A stretch of DNA of 7,525 nt, from contig JANYIP010000004.1 in NCBI GenBank assembly GCA_025361995.1, positions 1 to 7,525 of the forward strand, in the 5' to 3' direction. This DNA comes from Streptomycetales bacterium. Its GTDB lineage: Bacteria; Actinomycetota; Actinomycetes; Prado026. Below the pieces are notes generated by a model. That model saw only the letters and a program-made list of their open reading frames with translations, was not told where the DNA came from and did no database searches. This document shows positions 1 through 5,541 of the stretch, one piece after another. Position 1 is the stretch's first letter; each line of letters opens with the position of its first letter. Both the position numbers and the translations under genes were made by a program.

Positions 1-1173
1 CAGTGGGTGGCCAAGGGCGGCGCCGGTGCAGGCACCATTCCGCATGCGCACGACCCGTCCAAGCGCCTCGCCCCGACCATGCTCACCACCGACATCTCGC
101 TGCGCGTGGACCCGGCCTACGAGAAGATCTCCCGCCGCTTCCACCAGCACCCGCAGGAGTTCGCGGACGCCTTTGCCAGGGCGTGGTTCAAGCTGACGCA
201 CCGCGACATGGGGCCGGTCGCCCGGTACCTCGGACCGCTGGTCCCGACCGAGACGCTCATCTGGCAGGACCCCCTGCCGAAGATCTCGTACGAGCTGGTC
301 GGGGCTGAAGACGTCGCCAGCCTGAAGGCCCAGATCCTGGCCTCAGGACTGTCGGTCTCCCAGCTGGTCGGGGCGGCCTGGGGAGCGGCTTCGACCTTCC
401 GCGGCGGTGACAAGCGGGGCGGCGCGAACGGCGCGCGCATCCGCCTCGAGCCGCAGGTGGGCTGGGAGGTCAACAACCCAGCCGAGCTGGCGACGGTGCT
501 CCGTACGCTGGAGGGCATCCAGGCGAGCTTCAATACCGCCGCGGCCACCGGGAAGCAGGTCTCGCTCGCGGACCTCATCGTGCTGGGTGGTTGCGCCGCG
601 ATCGAGCTCGCCGCCAAGAATGCTGGCCACGACGTCGTGGTCCCGTTCACCCCGGGGCGTGTGGACGCATCCCAGGACCAGACGGACGTGGAGTCGTTCG
701 CCGCGCTCGAGCCGACGGTGGACGGGTTCCGCAACTACCTCGGCAAGGGACACCGGCTGCCGGCGGAGTACCTGCTGCTCGACCGCGCGAACCTCCTGAC
801 CCTGAGCGCCCCCGAGATGACGGTCCTGGTGGGAGGCCTGCGTGTCCTGAACGCGAACGTCGCCACGTCCAAGCTCGGCGTCTTGACCATGACCCCCGAG
901 TCGTTGACCAACGACTTCTTCGTGAACCTTCTCGACGTCGGTACGACGTGGCACTCGACGAACGAGGACTCGGAGACCTTCGAGGGCCGCGACGCCGCCA
1001 CCGGCGCGATCGCGTGGACCGGCAGCAGGGTCGACCTCGTCTTCGGTTCGAACTCCGAACTGCGCGCCCTCGCCGAGGTCTACGCCAGCGACGACGCTCA
1101 GCAGAAGTTCGTCCACGATTTCGTCGACGCATGGGACAAGGTCATGAACCTCGACCGGTTCGACCTCGCCTGA
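1..1173 (+). CDS. katG: Catalase-peroxidase, C-terminal half (5' end outside window)
   Basis: Haem catalase-peroxidase: it breaks down hydrogen peroxide and also has peroxidase activity, in the cytoplasm. The frame is open from base 1 and gives about 390 residues ending at TGA. This matches the C-terminal half of a ~740-residue family, aligning from about residue 352 of M. tuberculosis KatG. Visible family landmarks are GAGAGTIP, then PTMLTTDISLRVDP with the proximal Asp (Asp381 in M. tuberculosis numbering, codon 91-93). HRDMGPVARYLGP follows and contains the mobile Arg (Arg418 equivalent, codon 202-204). The non-haem C-terminal domain has RGGANGARIRL, VGWEVN, PFTPGR, DGFRNYLGKG, NLLTLSAPEMTVLVGG and the closing WTGSRVDLVFGSNSELRALAEVY...KVMNLDRFD. 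The haem-binding half and the Met-Tyr-Trp adduct residues lie upstream and cannot be judged. No frameshift or internal stop is seen. A regulator such as FurA is often found upstream of actinobacterial katG, but that region is not in the window. Confidence 0.97.
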   Translation, partial: QWVAKGGAGAGTIPHAHDPSKRLAPTMLTTDISLRVDPAYEKISRRFHQHPQEFADAFARAWFKLTHRDMGPVARYLGPLVPTETLIWQDPLPKISYELVGAEDVASLKAQILASGLSVSQLVGAAWGAASTFRGGDKRGGANGARIRLEPQVGWEVNNPAELATVLRTLEGIQASFNTAAATGKQVSLADLIVLGGCAAIELAAKNAGHDVVVPFTPGRVDASQDQTDVESFAALEPTVDGFRNYLGKGHRLPAEYLLLDRANLLTLSAPEMTVLVGGLRVLNANVATSKLGVLTMTPESLTNDFFVNLLDVGTTWHSTNEDSETFEGRDAATGAIAWTGSRVDLVFGSNSELRALAEVYASDDAQQKFVHDFVDAWDKVMNLDRFDLA

Positions 1174-1232
1174 TCACGCCGCAATCGACAGGGCGGCAGG
1201 GCCGTGCCTCGCCATAGGAAGGATGCTGGCTG

Positions 1233-1826
1233 ATGGCGTCTGAGGTAGCAATCGTCGCGGAGACTCTGGGGACGTTCGAGCAGCTCGTCGCTGAGGTGGG
1301 ACCGGACGAGTGGGCGGCGCAGACACCGTGTCCCGAGTAGGACGCTCGTGCCCTGCTCAACCACGTGGTTTTCGGCAACCTGCTCTTCGCGCAGATTCTG
1401 ACTGGCGGTGAGCAGCCCCGCCGCCCATCGCCGGGCGAGGCACCGCCCGAGATGCTCGGCTCCGACCATCGGGACGCGTGCCGCCGGTCCGCTGACGCGG
1501 TCGTTGCTGCGTTCGGTGCGCCGGGCGTCCTGCAGCAGACGTTCACGGTTCCGTTCGGGGCGGTTCCCGGCCAAGTGGCGCTGCACCTTCGCATGACGGA
1601 GGTTCTCGTACACGGCTGGGACCTCGGGTGCGCCACCGGACGACTGGTGTAGTTCCCGGACGCCGTCGTCGCACAAGAACTCGCGTTCACCCGTCCGCTG
1701 CTGGCCCAGATACCACCGGACCGCAGCCCGTTCGCCCCATCGCAGCCGGCGCCCCTCGACGCGCCACTGCTCGACCAGCTCGCCGCGTGCCTCGGACGGT
1801 CGCTGGACGGCCCGCTCCCGCGCTAA
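1233..1826 (+). pseudogene. Mycothiol-dependent/maleylpyruvate-isomerase-like (TIGR03086-type) protein, interrupted by two TAG codons
   Basis: Reading one frame from ATG 1233 to TAA 1824-1826 gives 197 codons, about the normal length of the small DinB-like family annotated TIGR03086 or maleylpyruvate isomerase N-domain. Two in-frame TAG codons break it, at codon 36 (1338-1340) and codon 140 (1650-1652). The first sits in TPCPE-x-DARALLNHV, where relatives have Trp, so TGG to TAG is the simplest change. The second is in GRLV-x-FPDAVV. The likely metal ligands remain: His44 in LLNHVV, and Glu123 and His127 in EVLVHGWDL. The C-terminal part (PFAPSQPAPLDAPLLDQLAACLGR) also fits the family. A GGAAGG ribosome site at 1217-1222 precedes the ATG, and the gene starts 59 nt after katG. 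There is no frameshift or deletion, so the inactivation looks recent; readthrough or a sequencing error cannot be excluded. Working relatives are thought to carry out mycothiol- or metal-dependent isomerase or transferase chemistry; the substrate here is unknown. Confidence 0.82.
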
Positions 1827-1842
1827 CCAGCTATCGCAGCGG

Positions 1843-1876
1843 GGCCCGGCGGTGTGGAACCGCTACGGGCCGGGCC
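1843..1876. repeat. GC-rich inverted repeat after the pseudogene, possible weak terminator
   Basis: GGCCCGGC (1843-1850) is complementary to GCCGGGCC (1869-1876), an 8-bp stem enclosing 18 nt that hold a second small pairing (CGGT with ACCG). It lies 17 nt after the pseudogene stop and before the ribosome site of the next gene. There is no T-run, so termination is only a possibility; in such GC-rich DNA a chance stem is also possible. Confidence 0.3.
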
Positions 1877-1904
1877 GCGTCCCACCGGCACGGGAGGGCA
1901 AGCG

Positions 1905-2552
1905 ATGCGAACGTCGACTTTGAGCCGCACGGCGGTCGTGGTATGCCTCGGCGCCGTGCTCGCGTCCTGCGGCGCCACGCCTACGCCGGCACCGATAGCC
2001 GTGACACCCGCAACCGTGACACCCGCAACCGTGACACCCGGCGCCGTGACACCCGCCGTCGTCACGGCGACCTCCCCGGGAGTCGTCGCGCCGGTGCCCG
2101 CCACCGGACGGCTGCAGCGGACGTACGACGCCGGCTACGACCCGAAGGGATACAGCCTCGGCAACTACCGGATGGATCCTGCACCGCGATCTCTTCGGTC
2201 GAGAATGACCCCGGAACAGGTGCTGGCCGCCGTGTACCGAAGCACCGACGCGTCGTTCGCCCGCGGTACGGGTGCGCGGGTGATCACACGATTCGGTCTC
2301 TTCAGCGGGTTCGACGCGACCGAGAAGAACGGCACCTTCGGTCCTACCAGAGCGATCGTCCGACGACCCGCTTGGCTCGTCGTAGTCAGCGGAGTCCCGA
2401 TGCTGGGCAGCGGTGGGGGAGTTCCTCCGCCCGGGGTGACACGCCCACCGCAGACTCCCACGCCGGGCTGGATCCTGATCGTCGTCTATGACGACACCGG
2501 TCAGCCGCAGAGCGTCGTGACGGAGCAAGGGGCAGACCCGCACGTCGCCTAG
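1905..2552 (+). CDS. Predicted lipoprotein with Val-Thr-Pro repeat stalk, function unknown
   Basis: A 215-residue exported protein. I chose ATG 1905 because GGAGGG (1893-1898) stands 6 nt upstream and because it gives a clean signal peptide: MRTSTLSRTAVVV, a hydrophobic core, and a lipobox L-A-S-C with Cys22 as the lipidation site. A GTG at 1854 would add 17 residues before the signal and is less likely. After Cys22 comes a Thr/Pro/Ala/Val stalk (about residues 23-66) with VTPAT-type repeats, probably extended on the outer face of the membrane. The rest (about 67-215) is a small domain with a predicted helix (MTPEQVLAAVYRST), strand-like stretches (RPAWLVVVSGVPML, GWILIVVYDDTGQPQSVV) and a Gly/Pro-rich loop between them. 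The paired strands and closing D-D-T-G-x-P resemble small secreted sensor or PepSY-like folds, but I do not recognise a family. It converges on the minus-strand lipoprotein gene. Confidence 0.85.
   Translation: MRTSTLSRTAVVVCLGAVLASCGATPTPAPIAVTPATVTPATVTPGAVTPAVVTATSPGVVAPVPATGRLQRTYDAGYDPKGYSLGNYRMDPAPRSLRSRMTPEQVLAAVYRSTDASFARGTGARVITRFGLFSGFDATEKNGTFGPTRAIVRRPAWLVVVSGVPMLGSGGGVPPPGVTRPPQTPTPGWILIVVYDDTGQPQSVVTEQGADPHVA
2001..2060 (+). repeat. Four 15-nt tandem units coding a VTPAx stalk
   Basis: Units GTGACACCCGCAACC (2001-2015), an identical copy (2016-2030), then GTGACACCCGGCGCC and GTGACACCCGCCGTC. The unit length is a multiple of three, so copy-number change would lengthen or shorten the lipoprotein stalk by five residues without breaking the frame. 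The first two units are identical and the last two have drifted only in their final bases. Confidence 0.9.
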
Positions 2553-2563
2553 CTCGATTCTCT

Positions 2564-3124
2564 TCAGAAGCGAGCGAGTGCAGCGGTCGCGAGGGTCACC
2601 ATGTTCGCCTTGACGGCATCCGGGCTGGAGGTGAGGTTGGCCAGGGACGGGAGCGTGAAGCTGAACCCACGACTGCCTTTCTGGACGAAGACCATCCCAG
2701 CGGTGCCCTGCCAGAATGCGTCGTCACCCAAACCGTCGATGTGCTCTCCCCCGGTCGTCTCGAGCTGCTTGGGCGTCGCCATCGAGGCCTGGTCCGCATA
2801 GATCTGTACGTAGATGAAGAGGCTGGGGTCCGCGACCTCGCCGAACGTGCAGATGCTGCCGGCGCCGCCGGTCAGCTTCATCGGCTTGCCCACGGCAGTG
2901 GTGACCTCGTCGGCAGTGACCAGTGCGCACGCGGCGCCGCTGGCGTTGGCGGCGTCAGCGTTGCTCGGCGCAGCGGATGCAGCGGATGCAGCGGGGGCGG
3001 CGGCCTTCGAGACCGGTGACCCGGCGACAGGTGCGGCCGGCGACGGGGCGCTGCCCCCGCCACAGGCGCTGAGGCTCAGAGCGAGTGCGATGGCTGTTGC
3101 CAGGCCGGACACGGTGCGGGTCAT
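2564..3124 (-). CDS. Predicted lipoprotein, DUF3558-like, function unknown
   Basis: A 186-residue exported protein on the minus strand. ATG at 3122-3124 gives a basic start (MTRTV), a hydrophobic core and a lipobox L-S-A-C with Cys21. The frame is open 51 codons further upstream, but that would bury the signal peptide, so it is rejected as coding. Residues 22-63 are an Ala/Ser/Pro linker with short DNA repeats (GCAGCGGAT units at 2970-2987). The folded part begins at ACALVTADEVTTAVG (Cys66) and includes SICTFG (Cys92). This C-x-L-v-T...E and C-t-F pattern, seen in actinobacterial DUF3558-type surface lipoproteins, suggests a disulfide between Cys66 and Cys92. A conserved-looking GLGDDAFW motif (131-138) and strand-like FIYVQIYA and GMVFVQKG segments follow. 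The role is unknown. No strong ribosome site is visible just before the ATG. Its stop lies 11 nt from that of the opposing lipoprotein. Confidence 0.87.
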   Translation of the reverse strand: MTRTVSGLATAIALALSLSACGGGSAPSPAAPVAGSPVSKAAAPAASAASAAPSNADAANASGAACALVTADEVTTAVGKPMKLTGGAGSICTFGEVADPSLFIYVQIYADQASMATPKQLETTGGEHIDGLGDDAFWQGTAGMVFVQKGSRGFSFTLPSLANLTSSPDAVKANMVTLATAALARF

Positions 3125-3299
3125 GGTCCATCCAAGGGGAGTCGACGGCGCGAAGGGTGTGCTCACGTCCTGAAAGTAGGAGGAGCGAGTCTGCTGTCGC
3201 TTCGGTGGAATCACGCAACTTTGGTCCGTGCGGGACCGCTCACCCTTGTCGGCGCGATTCGTTGCCGCCGCCGCCATCCACGGCTCGTAGCGGGTCGCG

Positions 3300-4706
3300 T
3301 CAGCTTGCGCGGCTGAGAAGCCAGCCGACTGCCTCGGCGGCAGACCAGCCGTCGGGGGAGTGGTCGAGCATCTCGGCGAGCCCGTCGAGCCCCCCGCCGA
3401 GGGTGACCAGCGGGGCCTCGACGTATCCGGTCTTGCGGGTCTGACCGAGACCGATGTTGGCGGTGAGCGAGTTGCACAGGCACTTGCGACCCACGGTGTC
3501 GGCGAGCTCGCCGCCCTTGCGCAGGTACATGTGGGTGGGCTCGGCCGGGCAGCGGTAGCCGACGGAGCTGTCCGGGCGCGCGTAGGGGACCCGTAGGTAG
3601 CCGAGGTCGCACAGGCGCGGGCGCTCGGCGTACACGGCGTCGTCGGAGAGGGTGCCTGGCAGTGCCGCGACTTTGAAGGGGAAGCCGGTCGGCGAGGCGA
3701 GGGGGTCGGTGCGGACTGTGAGCGTGCCCGCCCGCAGCTGGTCGAGCAGCTCGTCGCGTACGTCCTGGGTCATCCCCGACTCGGCGCTCAGCGCGAACAG
3801 CGTCCCGACCTGGACGCCGGCGGCTCCGGCGTCGAGAGCGGCCCGGACCTGGGCCGGCGTTCCGTACGAGCCTGCGAGCCAGAAGGGAAGTCCGGTGGCA
3901 GCGACCTTGGCGAGGTCGGCCTCGTCGCGCGGCCCGTACACGGGCTGGCCGTCGTCGTTCAGCACGACATGTCCGCGTGGCGGGGCGTTGTGGCCGCCCG
4001 CGGTCGAGCCTTCGATGACGAAGCCGTCCGGGCGGGTGGAGTCCTCGCGGCACAGGTACGACGCCAGCACGTGCGCGGAGACGATCGCGAGGAACAGCGG
4101 GCGCTTCAATGGCTCCAGGGTGGTCGTCATGAGGAGTGCGGGCTCGAACGACAGCGTTGCCTCGCTGCCTTCCACGTGTACGGCGATGGTGGCCGCGCTG
4201 TGCTGTGCCAGCAGGTCGAGCAGCCGCGGGATCTCGACCGGGATCCCAGCGCCCATGAGCACGTAGTCGACGCCCGCGAGCATGGCGCCGTACGCCGCAG
4301 CCGGGGTCGCCATCTGGATCTTCTCGAGGAAGTTGACGCCGACCGGACCGTCGTGGCCCTCCTTGGCGAGCCAGACCTCGACGAAGTTGCCGAGCACTGC
4401 GAGCTCCAGCGCGGCCTTCGTGGGCTGCAGGCTCAGGTGCGGGACGGGGCTGTACGGCTGGCCTGGGCGGCGCCCGCCCGGCACGAAGTAGCGGTGCAGC
4501 ACGTGCGCGGCGATCTCAGGGTCGGGGAAGGCCTCGATGGCCCTGCGCAGGCCCCCGTCTGGGTCGCCGTCCTGCAGGCGCCGGGCGAGCACGGTGTCCA
4601 GCGCGGTGCCCGAGACCACGCCGAGACCGCCGGCTTGCGAGACTGCGCGGGCGAGCTGCCAGGAGGAGACGCCTACGCCCATGCCCCCTTGGATGACGAC
4701 CGGCAT
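3300..4706 (-). CDS. Nitronate monooxygenase / 2-nitropropane dioxygenase-family FMN protein, long form
   Basis: A 468-residue TIM-barrel flavoprotein of the nitronate monooxygenase/FabK superfamily. Characterised members oxidise alkyl nitronates with FMN and oxygen; this long subfamily (usual short members ~320-350 aa) may have another substrate. Visible motifs: N-terminal VIQGGMGVGVSSWQLA (FMN loop); FVEVWLAKEGHDGPVGVNFLEKIQ (108-131); GAMLAGVDYVLMGAGIP (140-156); GSTAGGH with His239 at the position of the family's catalytic His; and the FMN phosphate region AGSYGTPAQV (278-287) with GVQVGTLF (297-304). The C-terminal ~105 residues are extra and hold four cysteines: Cys366 (RLCDLGYLR), Cys386 (YRCPAEP) and Cys409/Cys411 (KCLC). 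The start at ATG 4706 fits the family N-terminus and has a GAGGGAG ribosome site about 8 nt upstream. A large inverted repeat stands 17 nt before the start, so transcription is probably repressor-controlled. PfaD-type enoyl reductases are related and are the main alternative. Confidence 0.88.
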   Translation of the reverse strand: MPVVIQGGMGVGVSSWQLARAVSQAGGLGVVSGTALDTVLARRLQDGDPDGGLRRAIEAFPDPEIAAHVLHRYFVPGGRRPGQPYSPVPHLSLQPTKAALELAVLGNFVEVWLAKEGHDGPVGVNFLEKIQMATPAAAYGAMLAGVDYVLMGAGIPVEIPRLLDLLAQHSAATIAVHVEGSEATLSFEPALLMTTTLEPLKRPLFLAIVSAHVLASYLCREDSTRPDGFVIEGSTAGGHNAPPRGHVVLNDDGQPVYGPRDEADLAKVAATGLPFWLAGSYGTPAQVRAALDAGAAGVQVGTLFALSAESGMTQDVRDELLDQLRAGTLTVRTDPLASPTGFPFKVAALPGTLSDDAVYAERPRLCDLGYLRVPYARPDSSVGYRCPAEPTHMYLRKGGELADTVGRKCLCNSLTANIGLGQTRKTGYVEAPLVTLGGGLDGLAEMLDHSPDGWSAAEAVGWLLSRAS

Positions 4707-4722
4707 GGGCTGCTCCCTCTTG

Positions 4723-4755
4723 ACCTACGGTCGCGTAACTTACGCAACCGTAGGT
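4723..4755. promoter_or_regulatory. 33-bp near-perfect inverted repeat, candidate TetR-type operator
   Basis: ACCTACGGTCGCGTAA (4723-4738), a single C (4739), then TTACGCAACCGTAGGT (4740-4755). Fifteen of sixteen positions pair; the only mismatch is C4732 with A4746. It consists of an inner GCGTAA-TTACGC and an outer ACCTACGGT-ACCGTAGGT. The size and symmetry suit a dimer (or pair of dimers) of a TetR-family repressor. It ends 16 nt from the FMN-protein start codon, so it should overlap that promoter. It also lies 156 nt before the divergent 142-aa gene. I could not assign -10/-35 boxes with confidence. Confidence 0.75.
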
Positions 4756-4911
4756 TATGGGGATGGCTGAGCCGTCCGCACGGGCCGAAAGTCCCGACCT
4801 GGCCACACTGTCGGCATTTGGTTGGTCGCTGTGCGTATCAGTGCACGCCGCACAGGGCTCTTCCGCAGCGACACGGATGCACGGGGCACCCGGTCAGAAC
4901 GGGAGACAGCC

Positions 4912-5340
4912 ATGTGGAGTCAAGACGATTTCCCGGGGGCCGAGACCGTCCCCTGGCAGCTGCTGATCCGGGCGAGGTACGCGTACGAGATCGACGCGCT
5001 CATCGCCTCCACGATCGTCAACGGGGTCGCCGCGGTCGGCTCGCGCGAGCTGGCAATCAAGGTGGCCGTCGCAGCCAAGGACGCAGTCCGGCGGAGCCAG
5101 GGTGAGGGAGCGGATGCAGCGGACGAGCTCCGGCTCGGCTTCCTGCGTGCCGCGCAGGAGTGGGACGGTCCGATCTGCGGGAACAACCCGCCCCGCCCGC
5201 ACGGTCCTCGCGGCGACTGGCTCGAGGAGGTCGGTGACCCGATCGTGGCAGTCGTCCTGGCCCGCGGCGCCGAGCTCGTCCGTACCGCAGGGAGTCCGGC
5301 TCTGCAGAAGTCGCTCGGAGCGGCACTGCAGGAGTTCTGA
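4912..5340 (+). CDS. Hypothetical cytoplasmic protein, 142 aa
   Basis: I do not recognise this protein. ATG 4912 is chosen because GGGAGA (4901-4906) lies 5 nt upstream; the frame stays open back to a TTG at 4822, but the codons before 4912 give an arginine-rich, unconvincing sequence. It starts MWSQDDFPGAETVPW and appears mainly helical: about 16-60 (LLIRARYAYEIDALIAS, VNGVAAVG, LAIKVAVAAKDAVRRS), about 67-83 (DAADELRLGFLRAAQEW), and a C-terminal helix from about 107 (DPIVAVVLARGAELVR). Between them is a short polar Pro/Gly loop (GNNPPRPHGPRGDW) with one Cys. There is no signal peptide, membrane span or known DNA-binding motif. Codon use is typical for the region. It is divergent from the FMN protein and may share its control region, and it is followed after 12 nt by a large palindrome that may end its transcript. 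Confidence 0.72.
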   Translation: MWSQDDFPGAETVPWQLLIRARYAYEIDALIASTIVNGVAAVGSRELAIKVAVAAKDAVRRSQGEGADAADELRLGFLRAAQEWDGPICGNNPPRPHGPRGDWLEEVGDPIVAVVLARGAELVRTAGSPALQKSLGAALQEF

Positions 5341-5352
5341 GTCCCACGCGCT

Positions 5353-5420
5353 CGCGTTGATCATGGACCAGTTGCCCCTATCTCTTGATCCACAAGGGCA
5401 AGAAGTCCATGATCAACGCG
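5353..5420. repeat. 68-bp palindrome (long hairpin), possible terminator or dispersed element
   Basis: CGCGTTGATCATGGAC (5353-5368) pairs perfectly with GTCCATGATCAACGCG (5405-5420). Inside, after three unpaired bases on each side (CAG and GAA), TTGCCC (5372-5377) pairs with GGGCAA (5396-5401), leaving an 18-nt loop. The loop carries another TTGATC, the core of the arms. It sits 12 nt after the stop of the 142-aa gene, which suits a terminator, though no T-run follows. Its AT-richer arms differ from the surrounding GC-rich DNA, and I recall GTTGATCATGGA-like palindromes as scattered elements in actinomycete genomes; that recollection needs checking. Confidence 0.85.
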
Positions 5421-5487
5421 GCCGGGGGAGGGGCGGCCGGGGGAGGGGCGGCCGGGAGTGGGGCAGCCGGGGCGGCCGGGGCAGCCG
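5418..5487 (+). repeat. G-rich 15-nt tandem repeat with G-quadruplex potential
   Basis: GCGGCCGGGGGAGGG occurs at 5418-5432 and again at 5433-5447, with a third, two-mismatch copy (5448-5462) and degenerate GCAGCCGGGGCGGCC-like units to about 5487. On the plus strand there are eight runs of three or more G between 5424 and 5481, separated by 1-6 bases. The array abuts the palindrome and lies in the presumed leader of the acyl-CoA ligase. The frame through it is open, but its Gly/Ala/Arg/Pro content looks like a by-product of the repeat. Confidence 0.85.
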
Positions 5488-5530
5488 AGGCGGAGGATAG
5501 GGTCGCCCGACGGGGAAATCGCGCCGAGCC

Positions 5531-5537
5531 AGGGAGG
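5531..5537 (+). promoter_or_regulatory. Ribosome binding site that decides the TTG start of the ligase
   Basis: AGGGAGG, extending to AGGGAGGGG (5531-5539), stands 4 nt before TTG 5542 when the core GGAGG is used. It is the best such site upstream of the conserved T-I-P-E-M-L opening of the ligase. The next in-frame ATG (5563) is 25 nt away from it, too far. The GTG at 5458 lies inside the G-rich repeats and has no comparable site of its own. Confidence 0.5.
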
Positions 5538-5541
5538 GGTC

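Noticed and set aside
1192..1213. Possible hairpin after katG (GGCG-gc-AGG with CCT-CGCC)
   Set aside because: The stem is short and bulged, there is no T-run, and it is too weak to call a terminator.
1628..2491. Long plus-strand frame (287 aa) rich in Arg, with DTRNRDTR repeats
   Set aside because: It is the alternative frame of the 15-nt repeat and the lipoprotein gene; its composition is typical of a shadow frame.
3223..3237. GGTCC/GGACC hairpin downstream of the FMN-protein gene
   Set aside because: A 5-bp stem is too short to claim termination in this composition.
3211..4053. 280-aa minus-strand frame inside the FMN-protein gene
   Set aside because: Arg/Pro/Ala-rich shadow of the well-supported 468-aa gene in another frame.
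4829..4855. Inverted repeat CTGTGCG/CGCACAG with 13-nt spacer upstream of the 142-aa gene
   Set aside because: Only 7-bp arms in GC-rich DNA; it could be chance, and no promoter boxes could be tied to it.
4757..4966. Small 69-aa frame starting right after the operator (MGMAEPSAR...)
   Set aside because: It has no ribosome site apart from the operator arm, overlaps the better-supported 142-aa gene by 55 nt, and turns into Arg/Gly/Ser-rich sequence; a leaderless or decayed gene is possible but not supported.
3969..5105. 378-aa plus-strand frame opposite the FMN-protein gene
   Set aside because: Antisense shadow that runs through the operator and into another gene; no family features.
5353..5487. 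CRISPR array
   Set aside because: The repeats are direct G-rich tandem units without unique spacers beside a single palindrome; no cas genes are present.
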